Below, piece by piece: positions 53,761 to 63,747 of a stretch of 64,000 nt of DNA. The position numbers and the translations under genes were made by a program. Below the pieces are notes generated by a model. The model was not told the DNA's origin and did not search any database. It saw only the letters and a list, made by a program, of their open reading frames with translations. Position 1 is the stretch's first letter. Each line of letters begins with the position of its first letter. Source of the stretch: Pyxicephalus adspersus (taxonomy: Eukaryota; Chordata; Amphibia; Anura; Pyxicephalidae); NCBI RefSeq assembly GCF_032062135.1, contig NC_092860.1, positions 63,132,949 through 63,196,948 of the forward strand, read 5' to 3'.

Positions 53761-55600
53761 CTAGATGATGCTTCCCCACATGCATTTTCGTCCTCCCCAG
53801 CATTCCAATCTTTTTTAATAACCTCCTGGGCTAATTTCCGGGATGACAACATCCAGCACTGGGAAGACCCGGTTTTGCTTTGGGAAACGGGAAAAGGAAT
53901 TATGAGAGGCCAGATTTCAGCCTATATAATTGGACAAAGAACAGAAAATAAAAAACTATGCAAGTCCTTATATGACAATGTGGCGGCAGCTCATAGAACT
54001 CATATACTTGATCCAACGGACTCTAATAGACAGGCCTGGTTACAAGCAGCAATGATTTTGGATAATCATTTACACACCAAGGCATTATCTAAAGCACGCA
54101 ATACTAAATATAAATTTTATCGATGGGGGAACAAGACAGGTTCTCTCTTATCTAATTTAACGTCTCTACAGAAACCCAAACGTTCCATTCAAATGTTTCA
54201 AAATTTCTCGGGTATCAAATTTTTACAAACAGGACGACATCATTAACATCTTTGAGACCTTCTATACGCAAATTTACTCTGCTCAATCTCCTGCAGAAGC
54301 TGATATTGTGGCGTTTCTACAAAAAGTAGATTTGCCTACTCTGTCAATGCCCCAGCAAAAATGCTTAAATGCCCCGTTACGTATTGAGATGATTGCAAGA
54401 GCTACTTAAACCCTTCTCTTAAATAAAACCCCAGGCCCAGATGGTTTTGGCTGAATTTTTTAAGCCGCTGGAATCTTATCTTTCCCCCTACTGTTAAAAA
54501 TTTACAACGGTATATTGGATAACCAAATATCTTTTCCAAATTTTACCCAAGCCCACACCTCAATAATTCCTAAACCCTTTATCCTATAGACCAATTGCTT
54601 TACTTAACACTGATTATAAAGTGATAGTGGGAATTATGGCAGGTCGCTTGCAACCTATATTACCCACTCAATTAACTACTCATCAATTGGGATTCCTCAG
54701 AAATTGCTGCAACCACACCTAAGTATAACAAAAACCATGTGCTTTTGAGTCCCAATTCAGAAAAAGCATTTGATAAAATATTATGGCCTTATCTACATTC
54801 ATTGCTTGTTTATAGACAATTTGGTATGCGCTTTCAAACTTATAAAAATTTTTTATATAACCATCCCACAACCCATCTTATTGTAAACAATCAGCTTTTG
54901 CAACCTATTGCTATGCATAGTGGAAAAAGACAAGGATGTCCCTTATCCCCCTTGTTGTTTAATCTGGCATTGGATCCCTTATTGTGTATTTTAGAACTAG
55001 ACACTAGATTCACTGGTATAAAGTTTGGTTCTGTGGAAACGAAGATTACTGCTTTTGCAGATGATATCCTGTTGTTTCTTGCTAATCCAAAAGAGTCTTT
55101 ACGCTTCATTATGTCCACTTTTCAGGACTTTCAAAAAATTTCAGGTTATACTGTAAATTTTGACAAATCTGTTGCCCTTTTTTTTGTTTCCCAAGCACAA
55201 AACAAACTGGAGTTCCTTACTCCCATTTTAAAGCCCCACTTTAGGTACTTGGCAGTACTGATACCTAAAAACCCTGCAAAACTTTACACGCTGAATTTTA
55301 CAAAAGCTATACGAGTAATGCAAAAAGATTTTAAAAGGTGAGCATCCCTTACACTCTCTTTTATGGGACGAGTGGCGCTAATTAAAATGATCACCTTTCC
55401 CAGGTTACCATTCCTTTTCCAAACGCTTCCAATTTTTTTACCAACCAAAGATTTAAAAACGCATTAACTTTTTGTTTCGCTCATTTATATGGGATGGGAA
55501 ACATATTGTAGCCAGTCGTGCTATCCTTCAACAAACCACGAAAAATAGTGGATTTAATGTACAAGATGTGGCAGCTCAGGCAGAGATCAGGCAGCATTGC
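53761..55600 (+). pseudogene. L1-D ORF2 reverse transcriptase
   Basis: Frame 53749-54246: SFLITSWANFRDDNIQHWED to YRWGNKTGSLLSNLTSLQ. Then in broken frames LLNKTPGPDGF, YRPIALLNTDYKVIVGIMAG and GFLRN. Frame 54739-55341: SPNSEKAFDKILWPYLHSL (motif A with its first Asp lost), GKRQGCPLSPLLFNLALDPL (motif B), TAFADDILLFLANPKESL (motif C FADD intact) and FDKSVALFF. One catalytic Asp is missing. Confidence 0.92.
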
Positions 55601-56668
55601 TACGTATCCTAAAAGATTGGATACACGGCACATCTTTTTATACAAATTTGCAGGTGGATTTCTCTTTATATCCTTCCCAGAATCCCATGGCTATGTTACA
55701 TACCCACAAGGAACTCCTGCCGGAGGCGATACAATTAAACCTTTTAATTTATTCCATGTGGCAACTCTGGCATTTCTTACGGAAAACAGAATCACTTAAT
55801 GCCCATACTTTATTATATCTCCCCCTGGCAGGCAATGCTGATTTTACACCTGGGTATGCTTCTTCATTGCTAACAACATGGGCCAAGCGTGGTCTTACCT
55901 CAATCAGATTACTAATTATCCCCGACACTCACAAGGTATATTCTTTTCTAGAACTAAAAAATTGGCTCCCCTTTATGACGGACAGTATTGTTTTACTAAT
56001 TCAAGTGAGGGTGTATGCACTACGAATTGTTAGACAACTAGCCCCTCGTGATTGGGATAATCCGCTAGATAAGATGTTACTGTCCCCTCAGGTTCCCACA
56101 AAAGCTATTTCTTAACTTTATGAGTTTCTTAGAACACGAAGACTTAAACTATGAAACTTCTAGGGTGAGCATTGCAAAGTGGCAGACACATTTTCCTAAT
56201 TTACTGGTCTCACAAATTCTGCAAATGTACAGACTATCCTGGAAGGCTATTCCAGAAGTTCAGTATAGAGAAATGTTCTTTCAACTCTTCCATAGGAATT
56301 ACATCTTACCTCAAAGAGCCTATCATATGGGTTTCTCAGATGAAAGTGCATGTTTTAAATGTGGAGCCCAGGCGGCTACACTTTATCATAATTTCTGGGA
56401 ATGCCCCATTATTAGGCAATTTTGGAGGCAAGTGGTACAATATATTCATAGCTGTTTACTGAAATATAAACCATTCACGCCAGAATGGGTAGTTTTTGGT
56501 TTAGTGGAGCTAAGGGGCGTCCGGTTTACTAGGGGCACCAAGCGATTAGAACTTTTACTCTCAGCTATTGCTAAGAAAACTATACTGCACTACTGGTTAG
56601 AATCCACTCCCCCAGCAATGCGTCTCTTTATGACTAAACTACAAGAACAAAAATGGATTAATGTTTAA
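55601..56668 (+). pseudogene. L1-D ORF2 C-terminal region
   Basis: Frame 55597-56115: LLPEAIQLNLLIYSMWQLWH and the region to MLLSPQVPTKAIS. Frame 56120-56668: QILQMYRLSWKAIPEVQYRE, YHMGFSDESACFKCGAQAAT, LYHNFWECPIIRQFWRQV (Cys/His motif C-x2-C...H-x4-C intact) and RLFMTKLQEQKWI to the stop. The zinc-knuckle-like motif is complete. Confidence 0.92.
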
Positions 56669-57125
56669 AATGGAATGGATGGAGGCTTCTTTCCACAAAG
56701 AATTCAAAACTCAAATATTTTTTGAGACATGAGAATGTTTTATTGACACACTAAATTTAGCTAATAAAACCAAATTGTACAACTGTATCCGTCACACTAC
56801 ATGGTACCTCAAAAGAGAATTATTACATGACCCCCCTATTATTATGTAACTTCTAATTCAGTCTATTTTACTGTAATACCATTACTGTATACTTGTTGTA
56901 TGGTTTTTATTTTTTTGATAAGTATTGACCTATTTCAGGGTTTACCATAAAAACATGTGTAATGTTTACACTAGCGTTGCGTTATATCTAGCGTTATATC
57001 GTCTTTTTTGTTTTCTTTTATTCATGCTTGCTGGTTGTAAAAAACAAACTAAATGTCTGTAATTTATTTTTCTACTGTTAACCTCAAAAAAAATATATTT
57101 AAAAAAAAAAAAAAAAAAAAAAAAA
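56669..57125 (+). other. L1-D 3' UTR and A-tail
   Basis: About 420 bp of noncoding sequence, then AAAAAAAATATATTT followed by about 28 A. A clear target duplication against the 51.6 kb side was not seen. Confidence 0.7.
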
Positions 57126-57182
57126 GCTATTTTAGTTTTGTTTACAGAGCAGCGTCCACATTTACAGAAGTTCAAATAGATT

Positions 57183-57560
57183 ATGCCTTGGGATGAGCAA
57201 TTACCATATTCGAATCTTAATCTAGCAGTCTAATTCTGTCCACATTTCCATTCAAAAAGTGGTACAATTTTTTGCATGGAAATTTATTTTATTTTATTAA
57301 ATTTATATAATTCTTAGGCATAACTCACCGCTATTTTATAAATTTAACAAATTTATAAATAAACTTTAAATAACAAAACAATCCAATCCAAAATTATTCA
57401 AATTTCCAGCTGATCCTCTCAACCGCACTGACGCATGCACCGATGTCACAGGGAAACCCCGGAGATCGCCTTTGCATTCGCCAGCTGAGGATTGAAGAGA
57501 AAGGACTTGTCCCCAGGACCTGCGGGGACCAGCAGCACGCCGGGGACAGCGACCAAACAA
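57183..57560. mobile_element. Non-autonomous hAT-like element, partial
   Basis: TTGGGATGAGCAATTACCAT at 57186 resembles the hAT-type ends at 13313 (AAGAGATGAGCAAAT) and 62097. The right part (57410-57555) is GC-rich (CGCACTGACGCATGCACCGA, GGGAAACCCCGGAGATCGCC) without coding motifs. Confidence 0.45.
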
Positions 57561-57691
57561 GGTAATTGGGTTTTTTTTTACGTTACGTTTTTTAGTTAAA
57601 AGCTACCCCGAGTGTGACTCAGGAATGCCACTTGGGGGGTAAGGTTGTCTCATTTGGTTTAAGCCAATATTACGCAAGCCTAGATTTACCG

Positions 57692-57727
57692 CTGAGTAAG
57701 CCAAGCTCTCTTGCGAAACACATTGGG
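57692..57727 (+). ncRNA. Hammerhead-ribozyme-like motif 3
   Basis: CTGAGTA (CUGANGA with one change), stem CAAG/CTTG closing CTCT with an outer G-C, then GAAA and CACATTGGG. It has the same order as motifs 1 and 2. The change in CUGANGA makes activity unlikely. No Penelope coding sequence lies beside it. Confidence 0.4.
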
Positions 57728-57959
57728 TTCCTATTTAGAGATGGTTGCATCTCTAATTTTGGATGATCACTGTTGGACTTCAATTTACCTTTGGGCAACC
57801 AATAAGTCCCAACTAACCCTGTGATAGAATACTTGTGGCCGTATTATATATTTTTTTACTATTGTTTGTTTGTTTGTATGTCACTAATACATAACATAAC
57901 TTACATTAAATTAAAACATAATATGGTCACTGTTCTGTAGCCCTTTCTATTTTATTATT

Positions 57960-59260
57960 TTTTTATCAGTACAACCAAAATTGCCCACATCCAATTTATA
58001 TAAGGAGGACATTACATATAACAATTAATTTATTCAACCACCTATTTCTCTAACTCATTTTCACATTTCCAATACAATAAAATCCAGTCCAAATTCCCCA
58101 TCAAAAGAAAGATGTTAGTGGATTTCCAAACGTTTGCAATTTTTATTTGTCCTGATAGTAATATGTATCTTAAAAACTATTTAGTTGTACTGGGTAACAA
58201 ATACTCTACCCTATTATATAATGCACTCTCAGGTCTGGGTGCTAACTAAATCTTGGTTATGGACCAAATAAATCAATATACCCTAAGCCAAATTCTGGGC
58301 ATAACCACCAATAATGAACCACAGTTCCCATGCCCCCACAGTTCCTAAAACACGGAAGATACATTAGCTTGCCATTTGTTATTATGGCTTGCACCAAATA
58401 CCCACTCAACACCCTTTTATAATTTTATTCAATCAGAAAAGCACCCCACTTCTCCCATTCTTAAATTTAGTCATAGGTCTCTTTCCCAAGCACGCATATA
58501 AAGCGGCTTAGAGACTGGCAAAGCAAGCTCTCTGTATATTATAGAAGGAAGGAAGTCATTCCATATGGTTTTAAACCTAATATCAATTTAGACTGTACTA
58601 ATTAACATATTTGAACAAAGTTAAAAAATTCTGTATCAGAAATCCCATGATATTTTACCAGCTGCTCCCAACTAATGACTGAATCTTTACCTAATAAATC
58701 CCCAATTCTCATTAAACCCTTATTCATCCTCATTCGAAAGTCTGAAGGATTCAATCCTAATGGGAATTGTTGGTTTCACGACAAAGGAGTGAGAGAACAG
58801 TGGGGAGTACAAACCTTTAAATTATTTTTAGTCCTATCCCACACATCAAGGTTAACGGCAAGTGAAGGACATGCAATTTTTGGTCTAATATTTTTTAATT
58901 ATTCACATTAACATTTCAATCCCTAATGACTGACACGCCAAAGCTTCAATTTATACCCACTGAGTTCTCTCCTCCCAATAAAACACAAAGATAGTTGAGT
59001 TAACTGTGCAGCCTTATAATTTTGAAATAAGAACTCCCTGCCCACCCTTAACTGGACTACTGGTTGGTCATATAACGCAACTAACAATTTCAAAAACATG
59101 TGTCCAAACGCCATCCTCTTCAGGACATCAAACAAATAAAACACTTAGAAAGGCCTTCTGAAGGTCAATAGATAGTAAGCCCTTTCTATTTGTGCAAGTA
59201 GTTGATTCTCTATTTCTTCTTCAGCACTGTGTAGCAGACTCCAATAAATAACTGTATATT
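57960..59260 (-). mobile_element. L1 LINE remnant, ORF2 3' half (L1-E)
   Basis: Reading down from 59230: LSIDLQKAFLSVLFV (motif A Asp), DVLKRMAFGHMFLKLLVALY and VVQLRVGREF, then a deletion of motifs B and C, then LDVWDRTKNNLKVCTPHCSL and FPLGLNPSDFRMRMNKGLMR (58830-58700), IGDLLGKDSVISWEQLVKYH and a Cys/His segment FRNCGGMGTVVHYWWLCPEF near 58320. Sequence to 57960 is the ORF2 end and 3' UTR. Many stops. Confidence 0.88.
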
Positions 59261-59283
59261 ATTCATCCCCCTATGCAACTCAG

Positions 59284-59571
59284 TGCCCCTGATTCATCAA
59301 GCAAAATCGGATTATCGGTCGCGCATTCGTATTAGCGATCCGGAATCGTGCGCGATCGCGCTATTCAACAACCGGAAAAGCTCGCGCACGGAGCCGCGCT
59401 TATCCGACAGCTTTTTACTGGCGATCATCGCATGGCAGGAATCCGGCCGGCAGATTCAGAATGCGATTGTACGCGCGCACTCGAGTCCCGGACCGCGGTA
59501 ATCCGCGATCGCTGGTCGCGCGTATTATCGCGCTTCCAGCGATCGCGGATTTCAATGATGAATCAGGGGCA
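59284..59571. mobile_element. CpG-rich MITE with 16-bp perfect inverted ends
   Basis: TGCCCCTGATTCATCA at the left and TGATGAATCAGGGGCA at the right are exact inverted repeats. The 288-bp body is rich in CpG (CGATCGCG, CGCGCGTA). It also contains a perfect inner hairpin (AATCCGCGATCGCTGG / CCAGCGATCGCGGATT). Sequence similarity to 63101-63255 covers the left half. No target duplication is obvious. Confidence 0.92.
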
Positions 59572-59982
59572 ATGTCTCAACATCATCACATGCTCCATTA
59601 ATAATTACCTGTCACATACAGACAGACACCACCGCCTTTTTATTTTACTCTGTCTTTCTGTAAGGTAGTATAGCCAGAACAGCCCAATCATGCAGAGAAC
59701 AAAGCCAGCATTCAGCAATACAACTAAGTCATAGTGCTCTTCATTCATTAAGGATTCCAACTCCCCTATTTTGCTTACCAGACTTGCAGCATTGGCGATT
59801 GGTTCTTTAAAACATCACCGCATTTGCCAGCAGTGTTTGCTGTGTCCTTTTGTTATTCAATACAACTAGTACTGTGCATGACAATGTGTGTGTAACATGG
59901 GAAACATATTTATCTATAACCCTTCTCCAATCCCCAATTATTAGCATGTTTCAGTTAAATAAACAAAAAAAGTAATACATAC

Positions 59983-60016
59983 AATTTAAGAACAGCCTTT
60001 CTCGGTATGTATCCAA
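59983..60016 (-). CDS. Host exon, end of the hSH3 domain (PRAM1/FYB family)
   Basis: On minus, TTTTTTCTTTTTAG is a good splice acceptor, then 34 bases encode, with one base from the previous exon, F-GYIPRKAVLKL, followed by GTATGT as donor. It continues EGK from the upstream exon as EGKFGYIPRKAVL, matching the GKYGYVPR pattern that closes this SH3-like domain. The short length and the donor are less certain than the acceptor. If the donor is not used, the frame reaches a stop after LYVLLFLFI. Confidence 0.65.
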
Positions 60017-60119
60017 CTAAAAAGAAAAAAAAATCTTGGTTTAGCAAAACATTTTTTAAATTTCAGTGCACATTTTTTACCCTTTTCATATGTTCTTAAT
60101 TTAAATTATATAAACTTAC
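60017..60119 (-). other. Intron between the two hSH3 exons
   Basis: 103 bp on minus, beginning GTAAGT and ending TTTTTAG after a T-rich tract. Splice phase is 1 on both sides. Confidence 0.65.
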
Positions 60120-60282
60120 ATTTCCCTTCACAGTTACGGCACAGTATTTTATTAGCGTCAGTGAGCTGAATCACATCCAATATTTCTCCTCTTGTATATG
60201 CTAGATCCTTATATCCTGGTTTTATAAGTTTGGCATTAGGGTCTACCATCATTCGTGTCAGTACTTTAATTTCCCCATGGAA
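60120..60282 (-). CDS. Host exon encoding a helically extended SH3 domain (PRAM1/FYB family)
   Basis: 163 bp between an acceptor (CTATTTTACAG) and a donor (GTAAGT), entering in phase 0 and leaving in phase 1. It encodes FHGEIKVLTRMMVDPNAKL, KPGYKDLAYTRGEILDVIQL and TDANKILCRNCEGK. The order GEI.V...MM.DPNA, a RGEILDVI block and CRN..GK is that of the helically extended SH3 domain of PRAM1 and FYB adaptor proteins, which act in immune-receptor signalling and bind lipids. MMVDPNA points more to PRAM1 than to FYB1; FYB2 cannot be excluded. This is the only clear non-transposon coding exon. Other exons of the gene were not found in the window. Confidence 0.8.
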
Positions 60283-60782
60283 CTGTAAAATAGCGATAAA
60301 TAACATATTTATACATGGCAATCTATACTGACAACAGGAAAAAAGGCTAGGTTGAAAAGTAATGTTCCCTTCACCAGGTTCTATAATCTTGAATAATCTT
60401 GCACAGCCACCTGGATTACTAGGATTTACAGAGAAAACGGTTATGAAAACACACACCTGTTCCTTTTATAGTTTTTGGCTGTGCTTTAAAAAATGTATAG
60501 ATAGCAGTCATGATAACATTTTGCAAAAGAATTTTTCGACAAAATAAGTCAACATCCCACAAAACACTATTACTATGCTTTTGGAACATAGAACTGAAAG
60601 TACCAGCCTATTATTACTCAGGTAAAGGTAAGAAAAATGTTAACGTCCACAAATCTTGATCATTCTTGGAAACAATTTAAAAATCTCCTAGTAGTTTTAG
60701 GTTCATCTGTACAAACAATAATATGCAAGTATAAACACCATGGGAGCACACAGCAACCATACTGCTCAGGAAGATACACTAT
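60283..60782. other. Intronic or intergenic, no feature seen
   Basis: AT-rich. The frame of the exon stays open upstream to 60456 but without domain similarity beyond the acceptor, consistent with intron. No upstream exon was recognised. Confidence 0.5.
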
Positions 60783-61108
60783 CAGCCTGATTCATCAATG
60801 AAATGCGCTTACGTGTGCGCTAACCAATTGCTATCACCTCATCATTGAGGTTAACATCTCATGAATTGCGCAGCTGAAAATTATTCACCTTAATTGGTGT
60901 ATTCACGATCTTCGCTGGGAAACCGGCAGGCGAGTTCACTAGAACTCGGGCCTGACTCGCGGTAATAGACTTCGCTGCCCGGCGCGTACGTACGCGCCGG
61001 ACAGCGAAGTCTATTACTGCGAGTCAGGCCCGAGTTCTAGTGAACTCGCCTGCCGGTTTCCCCGCAAAGATTGCGAATACGCCAATTAAGGCGAATAATT
61101 TTCAGCTG
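60783..61108. mobile_element. Palindromic MITE-like repeat
   Basis: Left end AGCCTGATTCATCAATGAAA, then from 60871 to 61108 a symmetric palindrome centred on GCGCGTAC|GTACGCGC at 60989/60990 with no net indel between arms. The arms share CGGCAGGCGAGTTCACTAGA, CTCGGGCCTGACTCGC and GACTTCGCTG. One arm is related to 7032-7187. The right-hand terminal segment corresponding to AGCCTGATT is missing, being replaced by L1-F sequence. Confidence 0.9.
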
Positions 61109-61129
61109 CACAATATAAATACATGTTTA

Positions 61130-62094
61130 TTTTTTGTTTAAATTTAAAATTTGATTGAGGAACTCAATGAGACATGATTGCATAAAGAAAACAATGAGAC
61201 CATACATGGAAACTCTGAACAGTAAAAGTCAGCATAGTATACAAAATATATATTGAAATATCCAAGATCAAAAACCAATACAAGGTAATTTATAACAGCT
61301 TTGTCGAGATTTATTTGCATTGGGAAAGGAAAAGACAGGAGAAAAGGGAGGAGTTAAGGTTGGTCAGGAAAAAGAAGTTGGCAGACAAGGAAAAAAAAAG
61401 GGAAGACAGGAAAAGAAGCAAACCCAGTGACCACTGAAAAAAATTTGTTTTAAATATCAGTAGAAGCCGTGGTCGCTCGGTACTCATCAAATGTTGTAAA
61501 TACTATCCAGTAATACCATCTTCTCACTATCTGAAGTTTGCAGTAAGATTTTCCATAACCATCAGATCATTCATTTTGAAAAAACACATTGCCATAATAG
61601 GAGTTTGAGACTGACACCAGAGCAGTGGAATGCATGGTGAAAAATGTTTTAAAGGGAATGTCAAGAGCTGATTTTTTTAGTAGAATTTGACAGACCTTTC
61701 ACCAAAAAGTTCGAATTCTGAGGCATTCCCAAAAAATATGGAATTAGGAACCTCACCCAGCATTACAATGCCAGCCTCCCTCGGTGCTCTCAGGGTAAAC
61801 CTTATACAGAGGTGTGGGGAGTATATACCACCTGGTCAGTAATTTGCACACCAACTCTTGCTCAAGGATGGTTTGTGGGCCAAAAACTTCTGAAGGTCGC
61901 TTGGTCAAAAAAAATGTCTGGATCTCTTTCGCACTTTGATATAGTAAGGAAAAGTGATGCAGGTTCATGAGTCTTTAAGGCTGCATAGATCTGAAATATG
62001 ACATGTTGTATCACTTTCAGTAAATAAATTGTTATCCAAGATCCCTGGACCAAAGAACGAGTTACCTGTGATTGGAAGAGGCAAGTGGACATTG
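61130..62094 (-). mobile_element. L1 LINE remnant, ORF2 C-terminus (L1-F)
   Basis: Reading down: LLTRWYILPTPLYKVYPEST and a decayed Cys/His segment (GGWHCNAG... FHIFWECLRIRTFW), then KVCQILLKKSALDIPFKTFF in the next frame (61700-61640), the end of ORF2 and a 3' UTR to about 61130. These are typical L1 ORF2 C-terminal blocks (CYRWY-TP-RLHKI-P ... CWRC ... HI-W-CP). The 5' part is absent. Confidence 0.85.
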
Positions 62095-62700
62095 CAGTAG
62101 GGATGAGAGAGAAGGCCTCTGACAGTATCGTGAAAATTTCTTTGAACTTTCAGTGGGTTTGCGAAATTTTCAGTGGGTTCGCTAAATAGGATTTTTGTGT
62201 GATGGACAGCGTCCAGAATGCAGCACATTAGGACATTGAGAAAGGGTGAACTCAACCCACCGTCAATGACACCCAGAAGTGTGTAATACAATTATAGTGA
62301 ATGGAGTACTCACAGGCAGCAACAGCATCAAGAGGAGGTGGTGGGCCCTGAGGTAGAGCGTGGAGCACATAACTAACTGACTGGAACTATGCAGCTAACA
62401 ATGAACTGAGAAGGCTTCTACACTGTCCCTGTCACGCTACACATCTCTCCCTGCGTCTGTCTTTCCCCTACACAAGTGGCATCTAGTATTGGGTGTAGTG
62501 CATCGTCAATGACACCCAGAAGTGTGTAATACAATTTTTGTGAATGAAGTACTGGGTAGGAGGCAGCAGCAACAGCATCAGGAGAAGGCGTGTACCCTGA
62601 GACAGTGTGGATGGCATTGGTAACTGGCCTCTAGAGCTGAATGTAGTGCATTGTTAATGCCAACCCGAAATGTGTAATTCAAATATTGGAAATTTGTGAT
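62095..62700 (+). mobile_element. Non-autonomous hAT-like element with tail repeats
   Basis: Starts CAGTAGGGATGAGAGAGAAG, a hAT-type end. A duplicated TTTCAGTGGGTT(T/C)GC lies near 62148-62180. From 62310, two units carry GGCAGCAGCAACAGCATCA, GGCCCTGAGG and GTCAATGACACCCAGAAGTG, related to the hAT2 tail repeats at 21.6-22.2 kb. No transposase. Confidence 0.6.
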
Positions 62701-63100
62701 TAAACGTAGAACGGCAAGACCAATATGTTTCGTGCACCAGCACTGTTGCTGTGGTCTGTGGTGCCGGAAGCGTTAGGAAGGTAGACGATATTGCTAGTTT
62801 GCATCATGAAGTGGATGACATCAATGGCAATATCACCTATCAGTTTGGCAGTACTGGGGGTTTTCATCTGAAGTTTGTTGGCCTTCCGGAAGCAGCAGAA
62901 ATGTAAAGTAAATTGCTAGCTGGCACAATGTCCGGCATGACACTGGCGAAGAATGGCACCCCTGGACATTGCAATAACTAGCGGAAAAATTCAACCGAGG
63001 CAGGCTCAGCTGACAGGGTGTTTGGTGATAGGCAGCCACAGATTTAGCACAGGAGCAGTGTGGGTTTACAGAGGCATCTTGGTTTTCCTAGTGAGTCTTT
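62701..63100. other. No recognisable gene
   Basis: Contains a plus-strand frame with DDINGNITYQFGSTGGFHLK that matches no family I can name. It may be the remains of a transposon-encoded protein. The frames on minus have no motif. Confidence 0.35.
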
Positions 63101-63255
63101 GGCCCTGATTCATCAAGCAAAATTGGAAGCTCGCTCGCGCATTCGTATTCGCGATCCGAAATCGGAAGCCGTCACGCAATTCAGCAACTGAATGAGCTCG
63201 CTGCCGGAGCCGCGCATCCCCGGCAGTTTTACACTGGCGAGCTTGCATTAAAAGT
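63101..63255. mobile_element. CpG-rich MITE, left half
   Basis: GGCCCTGATTCATCAAGCAA, GCGCATTCGTATTCGCGATC, GGAGCCGCGC and TTTACACTGGCGA match the left half of 59284-59571. The similarity stops near GCTTGCATTAAAAG, so the right half is missing. Confidence 0.85.
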
Positions 63256-63589
63256 CACTGTTCCCCTAAAAAAACATTCTTTCTAATTGCACACATATGA
63301 CCCTTAGCCCTAAAAAAAAATGTTTGTGCTGTTCAAATGTTTAAAACATCTATATGCGCTAAAAAAAAAAAAAGCATATTTTAAAATGACTTCTTTCTTT
63401 CCTGTTGGGCAAGAGTTAACTGAGTTCAGCTCCTCTACATAGGCGCCTATATAAAGGCTTACGATGCCTGATCGGAAGAGCCGCCTGCGGGTAAATCTTG
63501 CGACTGTCCACGCGCGAAACCTCGGCTTTGCCATCGGACTAGATTATCCCACAAACGTCACAAGCACACACAGGTTCTTGTTTGCTTCT
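63256..63589. other. No recognisable gene
   Basis: A run of 13 A lies at 63361-63373. The frame at 63310-63534 on minus has no known motif. GCCTATATAAAGGCTTACGA at 63447 has a TATA-like box, but no transcript can be proposed. Confidence 0.4.
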
Positions 63590-63708
63590 TATAGATATAT
63601 ATGTATATATATATAAATATATAATTGTAATTACTATAGTCATTGTAATAATAATAATAATATATATTTATAGTTATTGTAGGATATAATTTTATATGTA
63701 TCTAAATA

Positions 63709-63747
<39 letters not shown>

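Larger units (their letters stand above)
51621..57125 (+). mobile_element. Best-preserved L1 (L1-D), nearly full length with A-tail
   Basis: ORF1 from 51621, ORF2 from about 52840 to 56668, then a 3' UTR and an A-rich tail (57088-57125). A MITE sits inside the endonuclease domain (52967-53178). It is inserted into hAT3. The 5' UTR seems absent or very short. Frames are long compared with other L1s here, which suggests a younger insertion. Confidence 0.9.

Noticed and set aside
60871..61108. Replication origin or regulatory palindrome
   Set aside because: A related arm at 7032-7187 and MITE-type ends indicate a transposon.
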